Shown piece by piece: positions 36,360 to 48,755 of a stretch of 64,000 nucleotides of DNA (the first letter of the stretch is position 1; each line of letters opens with the position of its first letter). Both the position numbers and the translations under genes were made by a program. Source of the stretch: Protonemura montana. Taxonomy: Eukaryota; Arthropoda; Insecta; Plecoptera; Nemouridae. Location: contig CANOQG010000007.1 of assembly GCA_947568835.1 (NCBI GenBank), positions 310,001-374,000 of the forward strand, given 5' to 3'. Under the pieces are notes generated by a model. That model saw nothing but the letters and a program-made list of their open reading frames with translations, did no database searches and had not been told where the DNA came from.

Positions 36360-37074
36360 ATGTAATGCCCCATGTCCTGCTCCATGTCCTCCCCCTGTCC
36401 TGCCCTATGTCTTATGTCCTGCCCCATGTCCTGCCTCATGTCCTGCCCCATGTCCTGCCCTATGTCCTGTTTCATGTCCTGCCCCATTTCCTGCCCCATG
36501 TCCTGCTCCATGTCCTGCCCCATGTCCTGCCCCATGTCCCGCTCCATGTCCTCCCCCTGTCCTGCCTCATGTCCCATGTCCTGCCCCATGTCCTGCCCCA
36601 TGTCCTGCCCCATGTCCTGCCCCATGTCCAGTCCCATGTCCTGCCCCATGTTTTGCCCCATGTCCTGTCCAATGTCCTGCCTCATGTCCTGCCCCATGTC
36701 CTGCCCCATGTCCTGCCCCATGTCCTGCCCCATGTCCTGCCCTATGTCCTGCCCCATGTCCTGCCCCATGTCCTGCCCTATGTCCTGTGCAATGTCCTGT
36801 CCCATGTCCTGCCCCATGTCCTGCCCCATGTCCTTCCCTATGTCCTGTCCCATGTCCTGCCCCATGTCCTGCCCCATGTCCTGCTCCATGTCCTGTCCCA
36901 TGTCCTGCCCCATGTCCTGCCCCATGTCCTGCCCCATGTCCTGCCCTATGTCCTGTCCCATGTCCTGCCCCATGTCCTGCCCCATGTCCTGCCCCATGTC
37001 CTGCCCCATGTCTTTCCCCATGTCCCATGTCCTGCCTCATGTCCTGCCCCATGTCCTGCCCCATAGCCTGGCCA
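36360..37074. repeat. Module M (715 bp)
   Basis: Post-L copy with ATG state. It is followed directly by N2; the N1 module expected between them is absent. Confidence 0.92.
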
Positions 37075-37900
37075 ATGTCCTGCCCCATGTCCTGTCCCAT
37101 GTCCTGCCCCATGTTTTGCCCCATGTCCTGCCCCATGTCCTGCCCTATGTCCTGTCCCATGTCCTGCCCCATGTCCTGCCCCATGTCCTGTCCCATGTCC
37201 TGCCTCATGTCCTACCCTATGTCCTGCCCCATTTCCTGCCCCATGTCCTGCCCCATGTCCTGCCCCATGTCCTGCCCCATGTCCTGCCCCATGTCCTGCC
37301 CCATGTCTTGCCCCATGTCCCATGTCCTGCCCCATGTCCTGCCCCATGTCCTACCCCATGTCCTGCCCTATGTCCTGTCTTATGTCCTGCCCCATGTCCT
37401 GCCCCATGTCCTGCTCCATGTCCTGCCCCATGTCCTGCTCCATGTCCCATGTCCTGCCCCATGTCCTGCCCCATGTCCTGTCCCATGTCCTGCCTCATGT
37501 CCTGCCCCATGTCCTGCCCCATGTCCTGCCCCATGTCCTGCCCCATGTCCTGTCCCATGTCCTGCCCCATGTCATGCCCCATGTCCTGCCCCATGTCCTG
37601 CCCCATGTCCCATGTCCTGCCCCATGTCCTGCCCTTTGTCCTGTCCCATTTCCTGCCCCATGTCCTGCCCCATGTCCTGCCCCATGTCCTGCCCCATGTC
37701 CTGCCCCATGTCCTGCTCCATGTCCTCCCCCTGTCCTGCCCCATGTCCCATGTCCTGCCCCATGTCCTGCCCCATGTCCTTCCCCATGTCCTGCCCCATG
37801 TCCTGCCCTATGTCCTGCCCCATGTCTTGCCCCATGTCCCATGTCCTGCCCCATGTCCTGCCCCATGTCCTGCCCCATGTCCTGCCCTATGTCCTGCCCC
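37075..37900. repeat. Module N2 (826 bp)
   Basis: Full length, following M without an intervening N1, as also at 54,351. Confidence 0.87.
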
Positions 37901-38660
37901 ATGTCGTGCCCCATTTTCTGCTCCATGTTCCACCCCATGTCCTGCCCCATGTCCCATGTCATGCCCCATGTCCTGCCCCATGTCCTGCCCCATGTCCTGT
38001 CCCATGTCCTGCTCCATGTCCTGCTCCATGTCTTACCTCATGTCCCATGTCCTGCCTCATGTCCTGCCCCATGTCCTGCCCCATATCCTGCCCCATGTCC
38101 TGCCCCATGTCCTGCCCCATGTCCTGTCCCATGTCCTGCCCAATGTCCTGCCCCATGTCCTGCTCCATGTCCTGCCCCATGTCCTGCCCCATGTCCTGCC
38201 CTATGTCCTGCCCCATGTCCTGCCCCATGTCCTGCCCCATGTCCTGCCCTATGTCCTTCCCCATGTCCTGCCCCATGTCCTGCCCCATGTCCTGTCCCAT
38301 GTCATGTCCCATGTCCTGCTCCATGTCCTGCCCCATGTCCTGCCCCATGTCCTGCCCTATGTCCTGCCCCATGTCCTGCCCCATGTCCTGCCCCATGTCC
38401 TGCCCCATGTCCTGCCCCATGTCCTGCCCCATGTCCTGCCCCATGTCCCATGTCCTGCCCCATGTCCTGCCCCTTGTCCTGTCCCATTTCCTGCCCCATG
38501 TCCTACCCCATGTCCTGCCCCATGTCCTGCCCCATGTCCTGCCCCATGTCCTGCCTCATGTCCTGCCCCATGTCTTGCCCCATGTCCCATGTCCTGCCCC
38601 ATGTCCTGCCCCATGTCCTGCCCCATGTCCTGCCCTATGTCCTGTCTTATGTCCTGCCCC
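37901..38660. repeat. Module P, subtype Pa (760 bp)
   Basis: Complete Pa. Its last 302 bp (from 38,359) begin the 2,981-bp tandem duplication. Confidence 0.9.
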
Positions 38661-39509
38661 ATGTAATGCCCCATGTCCTGCTCCATGTCCTCCCCCTGTC
38701 CTGCCCTATGTCTTATGTCCTGCCCTATGTCCTGCCTCATGTCCTGCCCCATGTCCTGCCCTATGTCCTGTCCCATGTCCTGCCCCATTTCCTGCCCCAT
38801 GTCCTGCTCCATGTCCTGCCCCATGTCCTGCCCCATGTCCCGCTCCATGTCCTCCCCCTGTCCTGCCTCATGTCCCATGTCCTGCCCCATGTCCTGCCCC
38901 ATGTCCTGCCCCATGTCCTGCCCCATGTCCAGTCCCATGTCCTGCCCCATGTTTTGCCCCATGTCCTGTCCAATGTCCTGCCTCATGTCCTGCCCCATGT
39001 CCTGCCCCATGTCCTGCCCCATGTCCTGCCACATGTCCTGCCCTATGTCCTGCCCCATGTCCTGCCCCATGTCCTGCCCTATGTCCTGTCCCATGTCCTG
39101 TCCCATGTCCTGCCCCATGTCCTGCCCCATGTCCTTCCCTATGTCCTGTCCCATGTCCTGCCCCATGTCCTGCCCCATGTCCTGCTCCATGTCCTGTCCC
39201 ATGTCCTGCCCCATGTCCTGCCCCATGTCCTGCCCCATGTCCCATGTCCTGCCCCATGTCCTGCCCCATGTCCTGCCCCATGTCCTGCCCCATGTCCTGC
39301 CCCATGTCTTGCCCCATGTCCCATGTCCTGCCCCATGTCCTGCCCCATGTCCTACCCCATGTCCTGCCCTATGTCCTGTCTTATGTCCTGCCCCATGTCC
39401 TGCCCCATGTCCTGCCCTATGTCCTGCCCCATGTCTTGCCCCATGTCCCATGTCCTGCCCCATGTCCTGCCCCATGTCCTGCACCATGTCCTGCCCTATG
39501 TCCTGCCCC
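38661..39509. repeat. Module M-prime (849 bp)
   Basis: CCAC unit near 39,028. First member of the 2,981-bp tandem pair with 41,642. Confidence 0.9.
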
Positions 39510-40269
39510 ATGTCGTGCCCCATTTTCTGCTCCATGTTCCACCCCATGTCCTGCCCCATGTCCCATGTCATGCCCCATGTCCTGCCCCATGTCCTGCCCC
39601 ATGTCCTGTCCCATGTCCTGCTCCATGTCCTGCCCCATGTCTTACCTCATGTCCCATGTCCTGCCTCATGTCCTGCCCCATGTCCTGCCCCATATCCTGC
39701 CCCATGTCCTGCCCCATGTCCTGCCCCATGTCCTGTCCCATGTCCTGCCCAATGTCCTGCCCCATGTCCTGCTCCCTGTCCTGCCCCATGTCCTGCCCCA
39801 TGTCCTGCCCTATGTCCTGCCCCATGTCCTGCCCCATGTCCTGCCCCATGTCCTGCCCTATGTCCTTCCCCATGTCCTGCCCCATGTCCTGCCCCATGTC
39901 CTGTCCCATGTCATGTCCCATGTCCTGCTCCATGTCCTGCCCCATGTCCTGCCCTATGTCCTGCCCTATGTCCTGCCCCATGTCCTGCCCCATGTCCTGC
40001 CCCATGTCCTGCCCCATGTCCTGCCCCATGTCCTGCCCCATGTCCTGCCCCATGTCCCATGTCCTGCCCCATGTCCTGCCCCTTGTCCTGTCCCATTTCC
40101 TGCCCCATGTCCTACCCCATGTCCTGCCCCATGTCCTGCCCCATGTCCTGCCCCATGTCCTGCCTCATGTCCTGCCCCATGTCTTGCCCCATGTCCCATG
40201 TCCTGCCCCATGTCCTGCCCCATGTCCTGCCCCATGTCCTGCCCTATGTCCTGTCTTATGTCCTGCCCC
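39510..40269. repeat. Module P, subtype Pb (760 bp)
   Basis: Pb with two consecutive C units near 39,950, a variant shared only with 42,491 and 56,786. Confidence 0.9.
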
Positions 40270-40984
40270 ATGTAATGCCCCATGTCCTGCTCCTTGTCCT
40301 CCCCCTGTCCTGCCCTATGTCTTATGTCCTGCCCCATGTCCTGCCTCATGTCCTGCCCCATGTCCTGCCCTATGTCCTGTTTCATGTCCTGCCCCATTTC
40401 CTGCCCCATGTCCTGCTCCATGTCCTGCCCCATGTCCTGCCCCATGTCCCGCTCCATGTCCTCCCCCTGTCCTGCCTCATGTCCCATGTCCTGCCCCATG
40501 TCCTGCCCCATGTCCTGCCCCATGTCCTGCCCCATGTCCAGTCCCATGTCCTGCCCCATGTTTTGCCCCATGTCCTGTCCAATGTCCTGCCTCATGTCCT
40601 GCCCAATGTCCTGCCCCATGTCCTGCCCCATGTCCTGCCCCATGTCCTGCCCTATGTCCTGCCCCATGTCCTGCCCCATGTCCTGCCCTATGTCCTGTGC
40701 AATGTCCTGTCCCATGTCCTGCCCCATGTCCTGCCCCATGTCCTTCCCTATGTCCTGTCCCATGTCCTGCCCCATGTCCTGCCCCATGTCCTGCTCCATG
40801 TCCTGTCCCATGTCCTGCCCCATGTCCTGCCCCATGTCCTGCCCCATGTCCTGCCCTATGTCCTGTCCCATGTCCTGCCCCATGTCCTGCCCCATGTCCT
40901 GCCCCATGTCCTGCCCCATGTCTTTCCCCATGTCCCATGTCCTGCCTCATGTCCTGCCCCATGTCCTGCCCCATAGCCTGGCCA
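40270..40984. repeat. Module M, TTG lineage (715 bp)
   Basis: TTG near 40,294 plus the GCCCA unit near 40,600 shared with 35,043, 43,251, 52,319 and 57,546. Confidence 0.92.
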
Positions 40985-41641
40985 ATGTCCTGCCCCATGT
41001 CCTGTCCCATGTCCTGCCCCATGTCCTGCTCCCTGTCCTGCCCCATGTCCTGCCCTATGTCCTGTCCCATGTCCTGCCCCATGTCCTGCCCCATGTCCTG
41101 CCCCATGTCCTGCCCCATGTCCTGCCACATGTCCTGCCCTATGTCCTGCCCCATGTCCTGCCCCATGTCCTGCCCTATGTCCTGTCCCATGTCCTGTCCC
41201 ATGTCCTGCCCCATGTCCTGCCCCATGTCCTTCCCTATGTCCTGTCCCATGTCCTGCCCCATGTCCTGCCCCATGTCCTGCTCCATGTCCTGTCCCATGT
41301 CCTGCCCCATGTCCTGCCCCATGTCCTGCCCCATGTCCCATGTCCTGCCCCATGTCCTGCCCCATGTCCTGCCCCATGTCCTGCCCCATGTCCTGCCCCA
41401 TGTCCTGCCCCATGTCCTGCCCCATGTCCCATGTCCTGCCCCATGTCCTGCCCCTTGTCCTGTCCCATTTCCTGCCCCATGTCCTACCCCATGTCCTGCC
41501 CCATGTCCTGCCCCATGTCCTGCCCCATGTCCTGCCTCATGTCCTGCCCCATGTCTTGCCCCATGTCCCATGTCCTGCCCCATGTCCTGCCCCATGTCCT
41601 GCCCCATGTCCTGCCCTATGTCCTGTCTTATGTCCTGCCCC
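40985..41641. repeat. Hybrid: L head, M-prime middle, P tail (657 bp)
   Basis: L head to about 41,105, then M-prime from just before its CCAC unit (41,117) to B-A-A-E-B-A-A-A-s. From 41,340 it is P tail (A x7, s, TTGTCC). The second junction is the crossover of the 2,981-bp duplication. Confidence 0.82.
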
Positions 41642-42490
41642 ATGTAATGCCCCATGTCCTGCTCCATGTCCTCCCCCTGTCCTGCCCTATGTCTTATGTC
41701 CTGCCCTATGTCCTGCCTCATGTCCTGCCCCATGTCCTGCCCTATGTCCTGTCCCATGTCCTGCCCCATTTCCTGCCCCATGTCCTGCTCCATGTCCTGC
41801 CCCATGTCCTGCCCCATGTCCCGCTCCATGTCCTCCCCCTGTCCTGCCTCATGTCCCATGTCCTGCCCCATGTCCTGCCCCATGTCCTGCCCCATGTCCT
41901 GCCCCATGTCCAGTCCCATGTCCTGCCCCATGTTTTGCCCCATGTCCTGTCCAATGTCCTGCCTCATGTCCTGCCCCATGTCCTGCCCCATGTCCTGCCC
42001 CATGTCCTGCCACATGTCCTGCCCTATGTCCTGCCCCATGTCCTGCCCCATGTCCTGCCCTATGTCCTGTCCCATGTCCTGTCCCATGTCCTGCCCCATG
42101 TCCTGCCCCATGTCCTTCCCTATGTCCTGTCCCATGTCCTGCCCCATGTCCTGCCCCATGTCCTGCTCCATGTCCTGTCCCATGTCCTGCCCCATGTCCT
42201 GCCCCATGTCCTGCCCCATGTCCCATGTCCTGCCCCATGTCCTGCCCCATGTCCTGCCCCATGTCCTGCCCCATGTCCTGCCCCATGTCTTGCCCCATGT
42301 CCCATGTCCTGCCCCATGTCCTGCCCCATGTCCTACCCCATGTCCTGCCCTATGTCCTGTCTTATGTCCTGCCCCATGTCCTGCCCCATGTCCTGCCCTA
42401 TGTCCTGCCCCATGTCTTGCCCCATGTCCCATGTCCTGCCCCATGTCCTGCCCCATGTCCTGCACCATGTCCTGCCCTATGTCCTGCCCC
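41642..42490. repeat. Module M-prime (849 bp)
   Basis: Tandem copy of 38,661, same length, CCAC unit near 42,009. It is preceded by a P tail rather than a complete Pa. Confidence 0.9.
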
Positions 42491-43250
42491 ATGTCGTGCC
42501 CCATTTTCTGCTCCATGTTCCACCCCATGTCCTGCCCCATGTCCCATGTCATGCCCCATGTCCTGCCCCATGTCCTGCCCCATGTCCTGTCCCATGTCCT
42601 GCTCCATGTCCTGCCCCATGTCTTACCTCATGTCCCATGTCCTGCCTCATGTCCTGCCCCATGTCCTGCCCCATATCCTGCCCCATGTCCTGCCCCATGT
42701 CCTGCCCCATGTCCTGTCCCATGTCCTGCCCAATGTCCTGCCCCATGTCCTGCTCCCTGTCCTGCCCCATGTCCTGCCCCATGTCCTGCCCTATGTCCTG
42801 CCCCATGTCCTGCCCCATGTCCTGCCCCATGTCCTGCCCTATGTCCTTCCCCATGTCCTGCCCCATGTCCTGCCCCATGTCCTGTCCCATGTCATGTCCC
42901 ATGTCCTGCTCCATGTCCTGCCCCATGTCCTGCCCTATGTCCTGCCCTATGTCCTGCCCCATGTCCTGCCCCATGTCCTGCCCCATGTCCTGCCCCATGT
43001 CCTGCCCCATGTCCTGCCCCATGTCCTGCCCCATGTCCCATGTCCTGCCCCATGTCCTGCCCCTTGTCCTGTCCCATTTCCTGCCCCATGTCCTACCCCA
43101 TGTCCTGCCCCATGTCCTGCCCCATGTCCTGCCCCATGTCCTGCCTCATGTCCTGCCCCATGTCTTGCCCCATGTCCCATGTCCTGCCCCATGTCCTGCC
43201 CCATGTCCTGCCCCATGTCCTGCCCTATGTCCTGTCTTATGTCCTGCCCC
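42491..43250. repeat. Module P, subtype Pb (760 bp)
   Basis: Carries the doubled C units near 42,930, matching its tandem partner at 39,510. Confidence 0.9.
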
Positions 43251-43965
43251 ATGTAATGCCCCATGTCCTGCTCCTTGTCCTCCCCCTGTCCTGCCCTATG
43301 TCTTATGTCCTGCCCCATGTCCTGCCTCATGTCCTGCCCCATGTCCTGCCCTATGTCCTGTTTCATGTCCTGCCCCATTTCCTGCCCCATGTCCTGCTCC
43401 ATGTCCTGCCCCATGTCCTGCCCCATGTCCCGCTCCATGTCCTCCCCCTGTCCTGCCTCATGTCCCATGTCCTGCCCCATGTCCTGCCCCATGTCCTGCC
43501 CCATGTCCTGCCCCATGTCCAGTCCCATGTCCTGCCCCATGTTTTGCCCCATGTCCTGTCCAATGTCCTGCCTCATGTCCTGCCCAATGTCCTGCCCCAT
43601 GTCCTGCCCCATGTCCTGCCCCATGTCCTGCCCTATGTCCTGCCCCATGTCCTGCCCCATGTCCTGCCCTATGTCCTGTGCAATGTCCTGTCCCATGTCC
43701 TGCCCCATGTCCTGCCCCATGTCCTTCCCTATGTCCTGTCCCATGTCCTGCCCCATGTCCTGCCCCATGTCCTGCTCCATGTCCTGTCCCATGTCCTGCC
43801 CCATGTCCTGCCCCATGTCCTGCCCCATGTCCTGCCCTATGTCCTGTCCCATGTCCTGCCCCATGTCCTGCCCCATGTCCTGCCCCATGTCCTGCCCCAT
43901 GTCTTTCCCCATGTCCCATGTCCTGCCTCATGTCCTGCCCCATGTCCTGCCCCATAGCCTGGCCA
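43251..43965. repeat. Module M, TTG lineage (715 bp)
   Basis: TTG near 43,275 and the GCCCA unit near 43,584, as in its tandem partner at 40,270. Confidence 0.92.
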
Positions 43966-44586
43966 ATGTCCTGCCCCATGTCCTGTCCCATGTCCTGCCC
44001 CATGTCCTGCTCCCTGTCCTGCCCCATGTCCTGCCCTATGTCCTGTCCCATGTCCTGCCCCATGTCCTGCCCCATGTCCTGCCCCATGTCCTGCCCCATG
44101 TCCTGCCACATGTCCTGCCCTATGTCCTGCCCCATGTCCTGCCCCATGTCCTGCCCTATGTCCTGTCCCATGTCCTGTCCCATGTCCTGCCCCATGTCCT
44201 GCCCCATGTCCTTCCCTATGTCCTGTCCCATGTCCTGCCCCATGTCCTGCCCCATGTCCTGCTCCATGTCCTGTCCCATGTCCTGCCCCATGTCCTGCCC
44301 CATGTCCTGCCCCATGTCCCATGTCCTGCCCCATGTCCTGCCCCATGTCCTGCCCCATGTCCTGCCCCATGTCCTGCCCCATGTCTTGCCCCATGTCCCA
44401 TGTCCTGCCCCATGTCCTGCCCCATGTCCTACCCCATGTCCTGCCCTATGTCCTGTCTTATGTCCTGCCCCATGTCCTGCCCCATGTCCTGCCCTATGTC
44501 CTGCCCCATGTCTTGCCCCATGTCCCATGTCCTGCCCCATGTCCTGCCCCATGTCCTGCACCATGTCCTGCCCTATGTCCTGCCCC
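43966..44586. repeat. Hybrid: L head fused to M-prime tail (621 bp)
   Basis: L head to about 44,097, then M-prime from its CCAC unit (44,098) through s, A x5, ATGTCTTGCCCC, F and the GCACC unit, into P. Same first junction as at 41,105. Confidence 0.83.
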
Positions 44587-45346
44587 ATGTCGTGCCCCAT
44601 TTTCTGCTCCATGTTCCACCCCATGTCCTGCCCCATGTCCCATGTCATGCCCCATGTCCTGCCCCATGTCCTGCTCCATGTCCTGTCCCATGTCCTGCTC
44701 CATGTCCTGCCCCATGTCTTACCTCATGTCCCATGTCCTGCCTCATGTCCTGCCCCATGTCCTGCCCCATATCCTGCCCCATGTCCTGCCCCATGTCCTG
44801 CCCCATGTCCTGTCCCATGTCCTGCCCAATGTCCTGCCCCATGTCCTGCTCCCTGTCCTGCCCCATGTCCTGCCCCATGTCCTGCCCTATGTCCTGCCCC
44901 ATGTCCTGCCCCATGTCCTGCCCCATGTCCTGCCCTATGTCCTTCCCCATGTCCTGCCCCATGTCCTGCCCCATGTCCTGTCCCATGTCATGTCCCATGT
45001 CCTGCTCCATGTCCTGCCCCATGTCCTGCCCCATGTCCTGCCCTATGTCCTGCCCCATGTCCTGCCCCATGTCCTGCCCCATGTCCTGCCCCATGTCCTG
45101 CCCCATGTCCTGCCCCATGTCCTGCCCCATGTCCCATGTCCTGCCCCATGTCCTGCCCCTTGTCCTGTCCCATTTCCTGCCCCATGTCCTACCCCATGTC
45201 CTGCCCCATGTCCTGCCCCATGTCCTGCCCCATGTCCTGCCTCATGTCCTGCCCCATGTCTTGCCCCATGTCCCATGTCCTGCCCCATGTCCTGCCCCAT
45301 GTCCTGCCCCATGTCCTGCCCTATGTCCTGTCTTATGTCCTGCCCC
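44587..45346. repeat. Module P, subtype Pb (760 bp)
   Basis: Pb with the extra GCTCC unit near 44,672 that is otherwise seen only at 23,643. Confidence 0.9.
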
Positions 45347-46061
45347 ATGTAATGCCCCATGTCCTGCTCCTTGTCCTCCCCCTGTCCTGCCCTATGTCTT
45401 ATGTCCTGCCCCATGTCCTGCCTCATGTCCTGCCCCATGTCCTGCCCTATGTCCTGTTTCATGTCCTGCCCCATTTCCTGCCCCATGTCCTGCTCCATGT
45501 CCTGCCCCATGTCCTGCCCCATGTCCCGCTCCATGTCCTCCCCCTGTCCTGCCTCATGTCCCATGTCCTGCCCCATGTCCTGCCCCATGTCCTGCCCCAT
45601 GTCCTGCCCCATGTCCAGTCCCATGTCCTGCCCCATGTTTTGCCCCATGTCCTGTCCAATGTCCTGCCTCATGTCCTGCCCCATGTCCTGCCCCATGTCC
45701 TGCCCCATGTCCTGCCCCATGTCCTGCCCTATGTCCTGCCCCATGTCCTGCCCCATGTCCTGCCCTATGTCCTGTGCAATGTCCTGTCCCATGTCCTGCC
45801 CCATGTCCTGCCCCATGTCCTTCCCTATGTCCTGTCCCATGTCCTGCCCCATGTCCTGCCCCATGTCCTGCTCCATGTCCTGTCCCATGTCCTGCCCCAT
45901 GTCCTGCCCCATGTCCTGCCCCATGTCCTGCCCTATGTCCTGTCCCATGTCCTGCCCCATGTCCTGCCCCATGTCCTGCCCCATGTCCTGCCCCATGTCT
46001 TTCCCCATGTCCCATGTCCTGCCTCATGTCCTGCCCCATGTCCTGCCCCATAGCCTGGCCA
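45347..46061. repeat. Module M, TTG lineage (715 bp)
   Basis: TTG near 45,371 but no GCCCA unit, matching 24,403 and 28,071 rather than 43,251. Confidence 0.92.
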
Positions 46062-46603
46062 ATGTCCTGCCCCATGTCCTGTCCCATGTCCTGCCCCATG
46101 TCCTGCTCCCTGTCCTGCCCCATGTCCTGCCCTATGTCCTGTCCCATGTCCTGCCCCATGTCCTGCCCCATGTCCTGCCCCATGTCCTGCCCTATGTCCT
46201 TCCCCATGTCCTGCCCCATGTCCTGCCCCATGTCCTGTCCCATGTCATGTCCCATGTCCTGCTCCATGTCCTGCCCCATGTCCTGCCCCATGTCCTGCCC
46301 TATGTCCTGCCCCATGTCCTGCCCCATGTCCTGCCCCATGTCCTGCCCCATGTCCTGCCCCATGTCCTGCCCCATGTCCTGCCCCATGTCCCATGTCCTG
46401 CCCCATGTCCTGCCCCTTGTCCTGTCCCATTTCCTGCCCCATGTCCTACCCCATGTCCTGCCCCATGTCCTGCCCCATGTCCTGCCCCATGTCCTGCCTC
46501 ATGTCCTGCCCCATGTCTTGCCCCATGTCCCATGTCCTGCCCCATGTCCTGCCCCATGTCCTGCCCCATGTCCTGCCCTATGTCCTGTCTTATGTCCTGC
46601 CCC
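46062..46603. repeat. Module L (542 bp)
   Basis: Copy of 28,786 at 17,276 bp; standard TTCCCC unit. Confidence 0.88.
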
Positions 46604-47318
46604 ATGTAATGCCCCATGTCCTGCTCCATGTCCTCCCCCTGTCCTGCCCTATGTCTTATGTCCTGCCCCATGTCCTGCCTCATGTCCTGCCCCATGTCCT
46701 GCCCTATGTCCTGTTTCATGTCCTGCCCCATTTCCTGCCCCATGTCCTGCTCCATGTCCTGCCCCATGTCCTGCCCCATGTCCCGCTCCATGTCCTCCCC
46801 CTGTCCTGCCTCATGTCCCATGTCCTGCCCCATGTCCTGCCCCATGTCCTGCCCCATGTCCTGCCCCATGTCCAGTCCCATGTCCTGCCCCATGTTTTGC
46901 CCCATGTCCTGTCCAATGTCCTGCCTCATGTCCTGCCCCATGTCCTGCCCCATGTCCTGCCCCATGTCCTGCCCCATGTCCTGCCCTATGTCCTGCCCCA
47001 TGTCCTGCCCCATGTCCTGCCCTATGTCCTGTGCAATGTCCTGTCCCATGTCCTGCCCCATGTCCTGCCCCATGTCCTTCCCTATGTCCTGTCCCATGTC
47101 CTGCCCCATGTCCTGCCCCATGTCCTGCTCCATGTCCTGTCCCATGTCCTGCCCCATGTCCTGCCCCATGTCCTGCCCCATGTCCTGCCCTATGTCCTGT
47201 CCCATGTCCTGCCCCATGTCCTGCCCCATGTCCTGCCCCATGTCCTGCCCCATGTCTTTCCCCATGTCCCATGTCCTGCCTCATGTCCTGCCCCATGTCC
47301 TGCCCCATAGCCTGGCCA
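46604..47318. repeat. Module M (715 bp)
   Basis: Post-L copy, ATG state; no difference from 29,328 was noticed. Confidence 0.92.
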
Positions 47319-48755
47319 ATGTCCTGCCCCATGTCCTGTCCCATGTCCTGCCCCATGTTTTGCCCCATGTCCTGCCCCATGTCCTGCCCTATGTCCTGTC
47401 CCATGTCCTGCCCCATGTCCTGCCCCATGTCCTGTCCCATGTCCTGCCTCATGTCCTACCCCATGTCCTGCCCTATGTCCTGCCCCATGTCCTGCCCCAT
47501 GTCCTGCCCCATGTCCTGCGCCATGTCCTGCCCCATGTCCTGTCCCATGTCATGTCCCATGTCCTGCTCCATGTCCTGCCCCATGTCCTGCCCCATAGCC
47601 TGCCCTATGTCCTGCCCCATGTCCTGCCCCATGTCCTGCCCCATGTCCTGCCCCATGTCCTGCCCCATGTCCTGCCCCATGTCCCATGTCCTGCCCCATG
47701 TCCTGCCCCATGTCCTGCCCCATGTCCTGCCCCATGTCCTGCCCCATGTCTTGCCCCATGTCCCATGTCCTGCCCCATGTCCTGCCCCATGTCCTACCCC
47801 ATGTCCTGCCCTATGTCCTGTCTTATGTCCTGCCCCATGTCCTGCCCCATGTCCTGCTCCATGTCCTTCCCCTGTCCTGCCCTATGTCCCATGTCCTGCC
47901 CCATGTCTTGCCTCATGTCCTGCCCCATGTCCTGCCCTATGTCCTGTCCCATGTCCTGCCCCATTTCCTGCCCCATGTCCTGCTCCATGTCCTGCCCCAT
48001 GTCCTGCCCCATGTCCCGCTCCATGTCCTCCCCCTGTCCTGCCTCATGTCCCATGTCCTGCCCCATGTCCTGCCCCATGTCCTGCCCCATGTCCTGCAAC
48101 ATGTCCTGTCCCATGTCCTGCCCCATGTTTTGCCCCATGTCCTGTCCAATGTCCTGCCTTATGTCCTGCCCCATGTCCTGCCCCATGTCCTGCCCCATGT
48201 CCTGCCCCATGTCCTGCCCTATGTCCTGCCCCATGTCCTGCCCCATGTCCTGCCCTATGTCCTGTCCCATGTCCTGTCCCATGTCCTGCCCCATGTCCTG
48301 CCCCATGTCCTTCCCTATGTCCTGTCCCATGTCCTGCCCCATGTCCTGCCCCATGTCCTGCTCCATGTCCTGTCCCATGTCCTGCCCCATGTCCTGCCCC
48401 ATGTCCTGCCCCATGTCCTGCCCTATGTCCTGCCCCATGTCCTGCCCCATGTCCTGCCCTATGTCCTGTCCCATGTCCTGTCCCATGTCCTGCCCCATGT
48501 CCTGCCCCATGTCCTTCCCTATGTCCTGTCCCATGTCCTGCCCCATGTCCTGCCCCATGTCCTGCTCCATGTCCTGTCCCATGTCCTGCCCCATGTCCTG
48601 CCCCATGTCCTGCCCCATGTCCTGCCCTATGTCCTGTCCCATGTCCTGCCCCATGTCCTGCCCCATGTCCTGCCCCATGTCCTGCCCCATGTCTTTCCCC
48701 ATGTCCCATGTCCTGCCTCATGTCCTGCCCCATGTCCTGCCCCATAGCCTGGCCA
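47319..48755. repeat. Module N1, extended form (1,437 bp)
   Basis: ATAGCC state near 47,596 and the 204-bp internal doubling (48,209-48,616). Confidence 0.88.

Larger units (their letters stand above)
23118..41104. repeat. Large duplication, left block
   Basis: Same module order and lengths as 44,062-58,368, except for one extra 3,668-bp tandem copy (27,916-31,583). Offsets to the right block are 20,944 bp left of the extra copy and 17,276 bp right of it. Without the extra copy the block is 14,319 bp, against 14,307 bp on the right; the difference is the single 12-bp unit missing at 57.8 kb. Confidence 0.9.
38359..41339. repeat. 2,981-bp tandem duplication, copy 1
   Basis: Contains P tail, M-prime, Pb, M and an L-head/M-prime hybrid. 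TAA units at 38,666 and 40,275 and the TAG unit at 40,976 recur 2,981 bp further on. Confidence 0.88.
41340..44320. repeat. 2,981-bp tandem duplication, copy 2
   Basis: Second copy, sharing the doubled C units and the GCCCA unit with copy 1. It leaves an M-prime that lacks a complete Pa upstream. Confidence 0.88.

Noticed and set aside
25672..40275. 4,867-codon plus-strand open frame (also 43,263-57,551, 11,218-19,494 and 9-7,391) as a giant Cys/Pro/Met-rich protein gene
   Set aside because: The monomer has no stop in any frame and is a multiple of three, so long frames are expected. The frame changes at every 7- or 11-bp unit, the ends fall at recurrent TAA/TAG repeat units, and no start context, intron or non-repeat domain is present.
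40477..42552. 691-codon minus-strand frame of GQDM/GAGH/GRTW repeats as a gene
   Set aside because: It is the reverse-strand reading of the same monomer and is interrupted wherever CTA, TTA or TCA units occur. It has no independent coding evidence.
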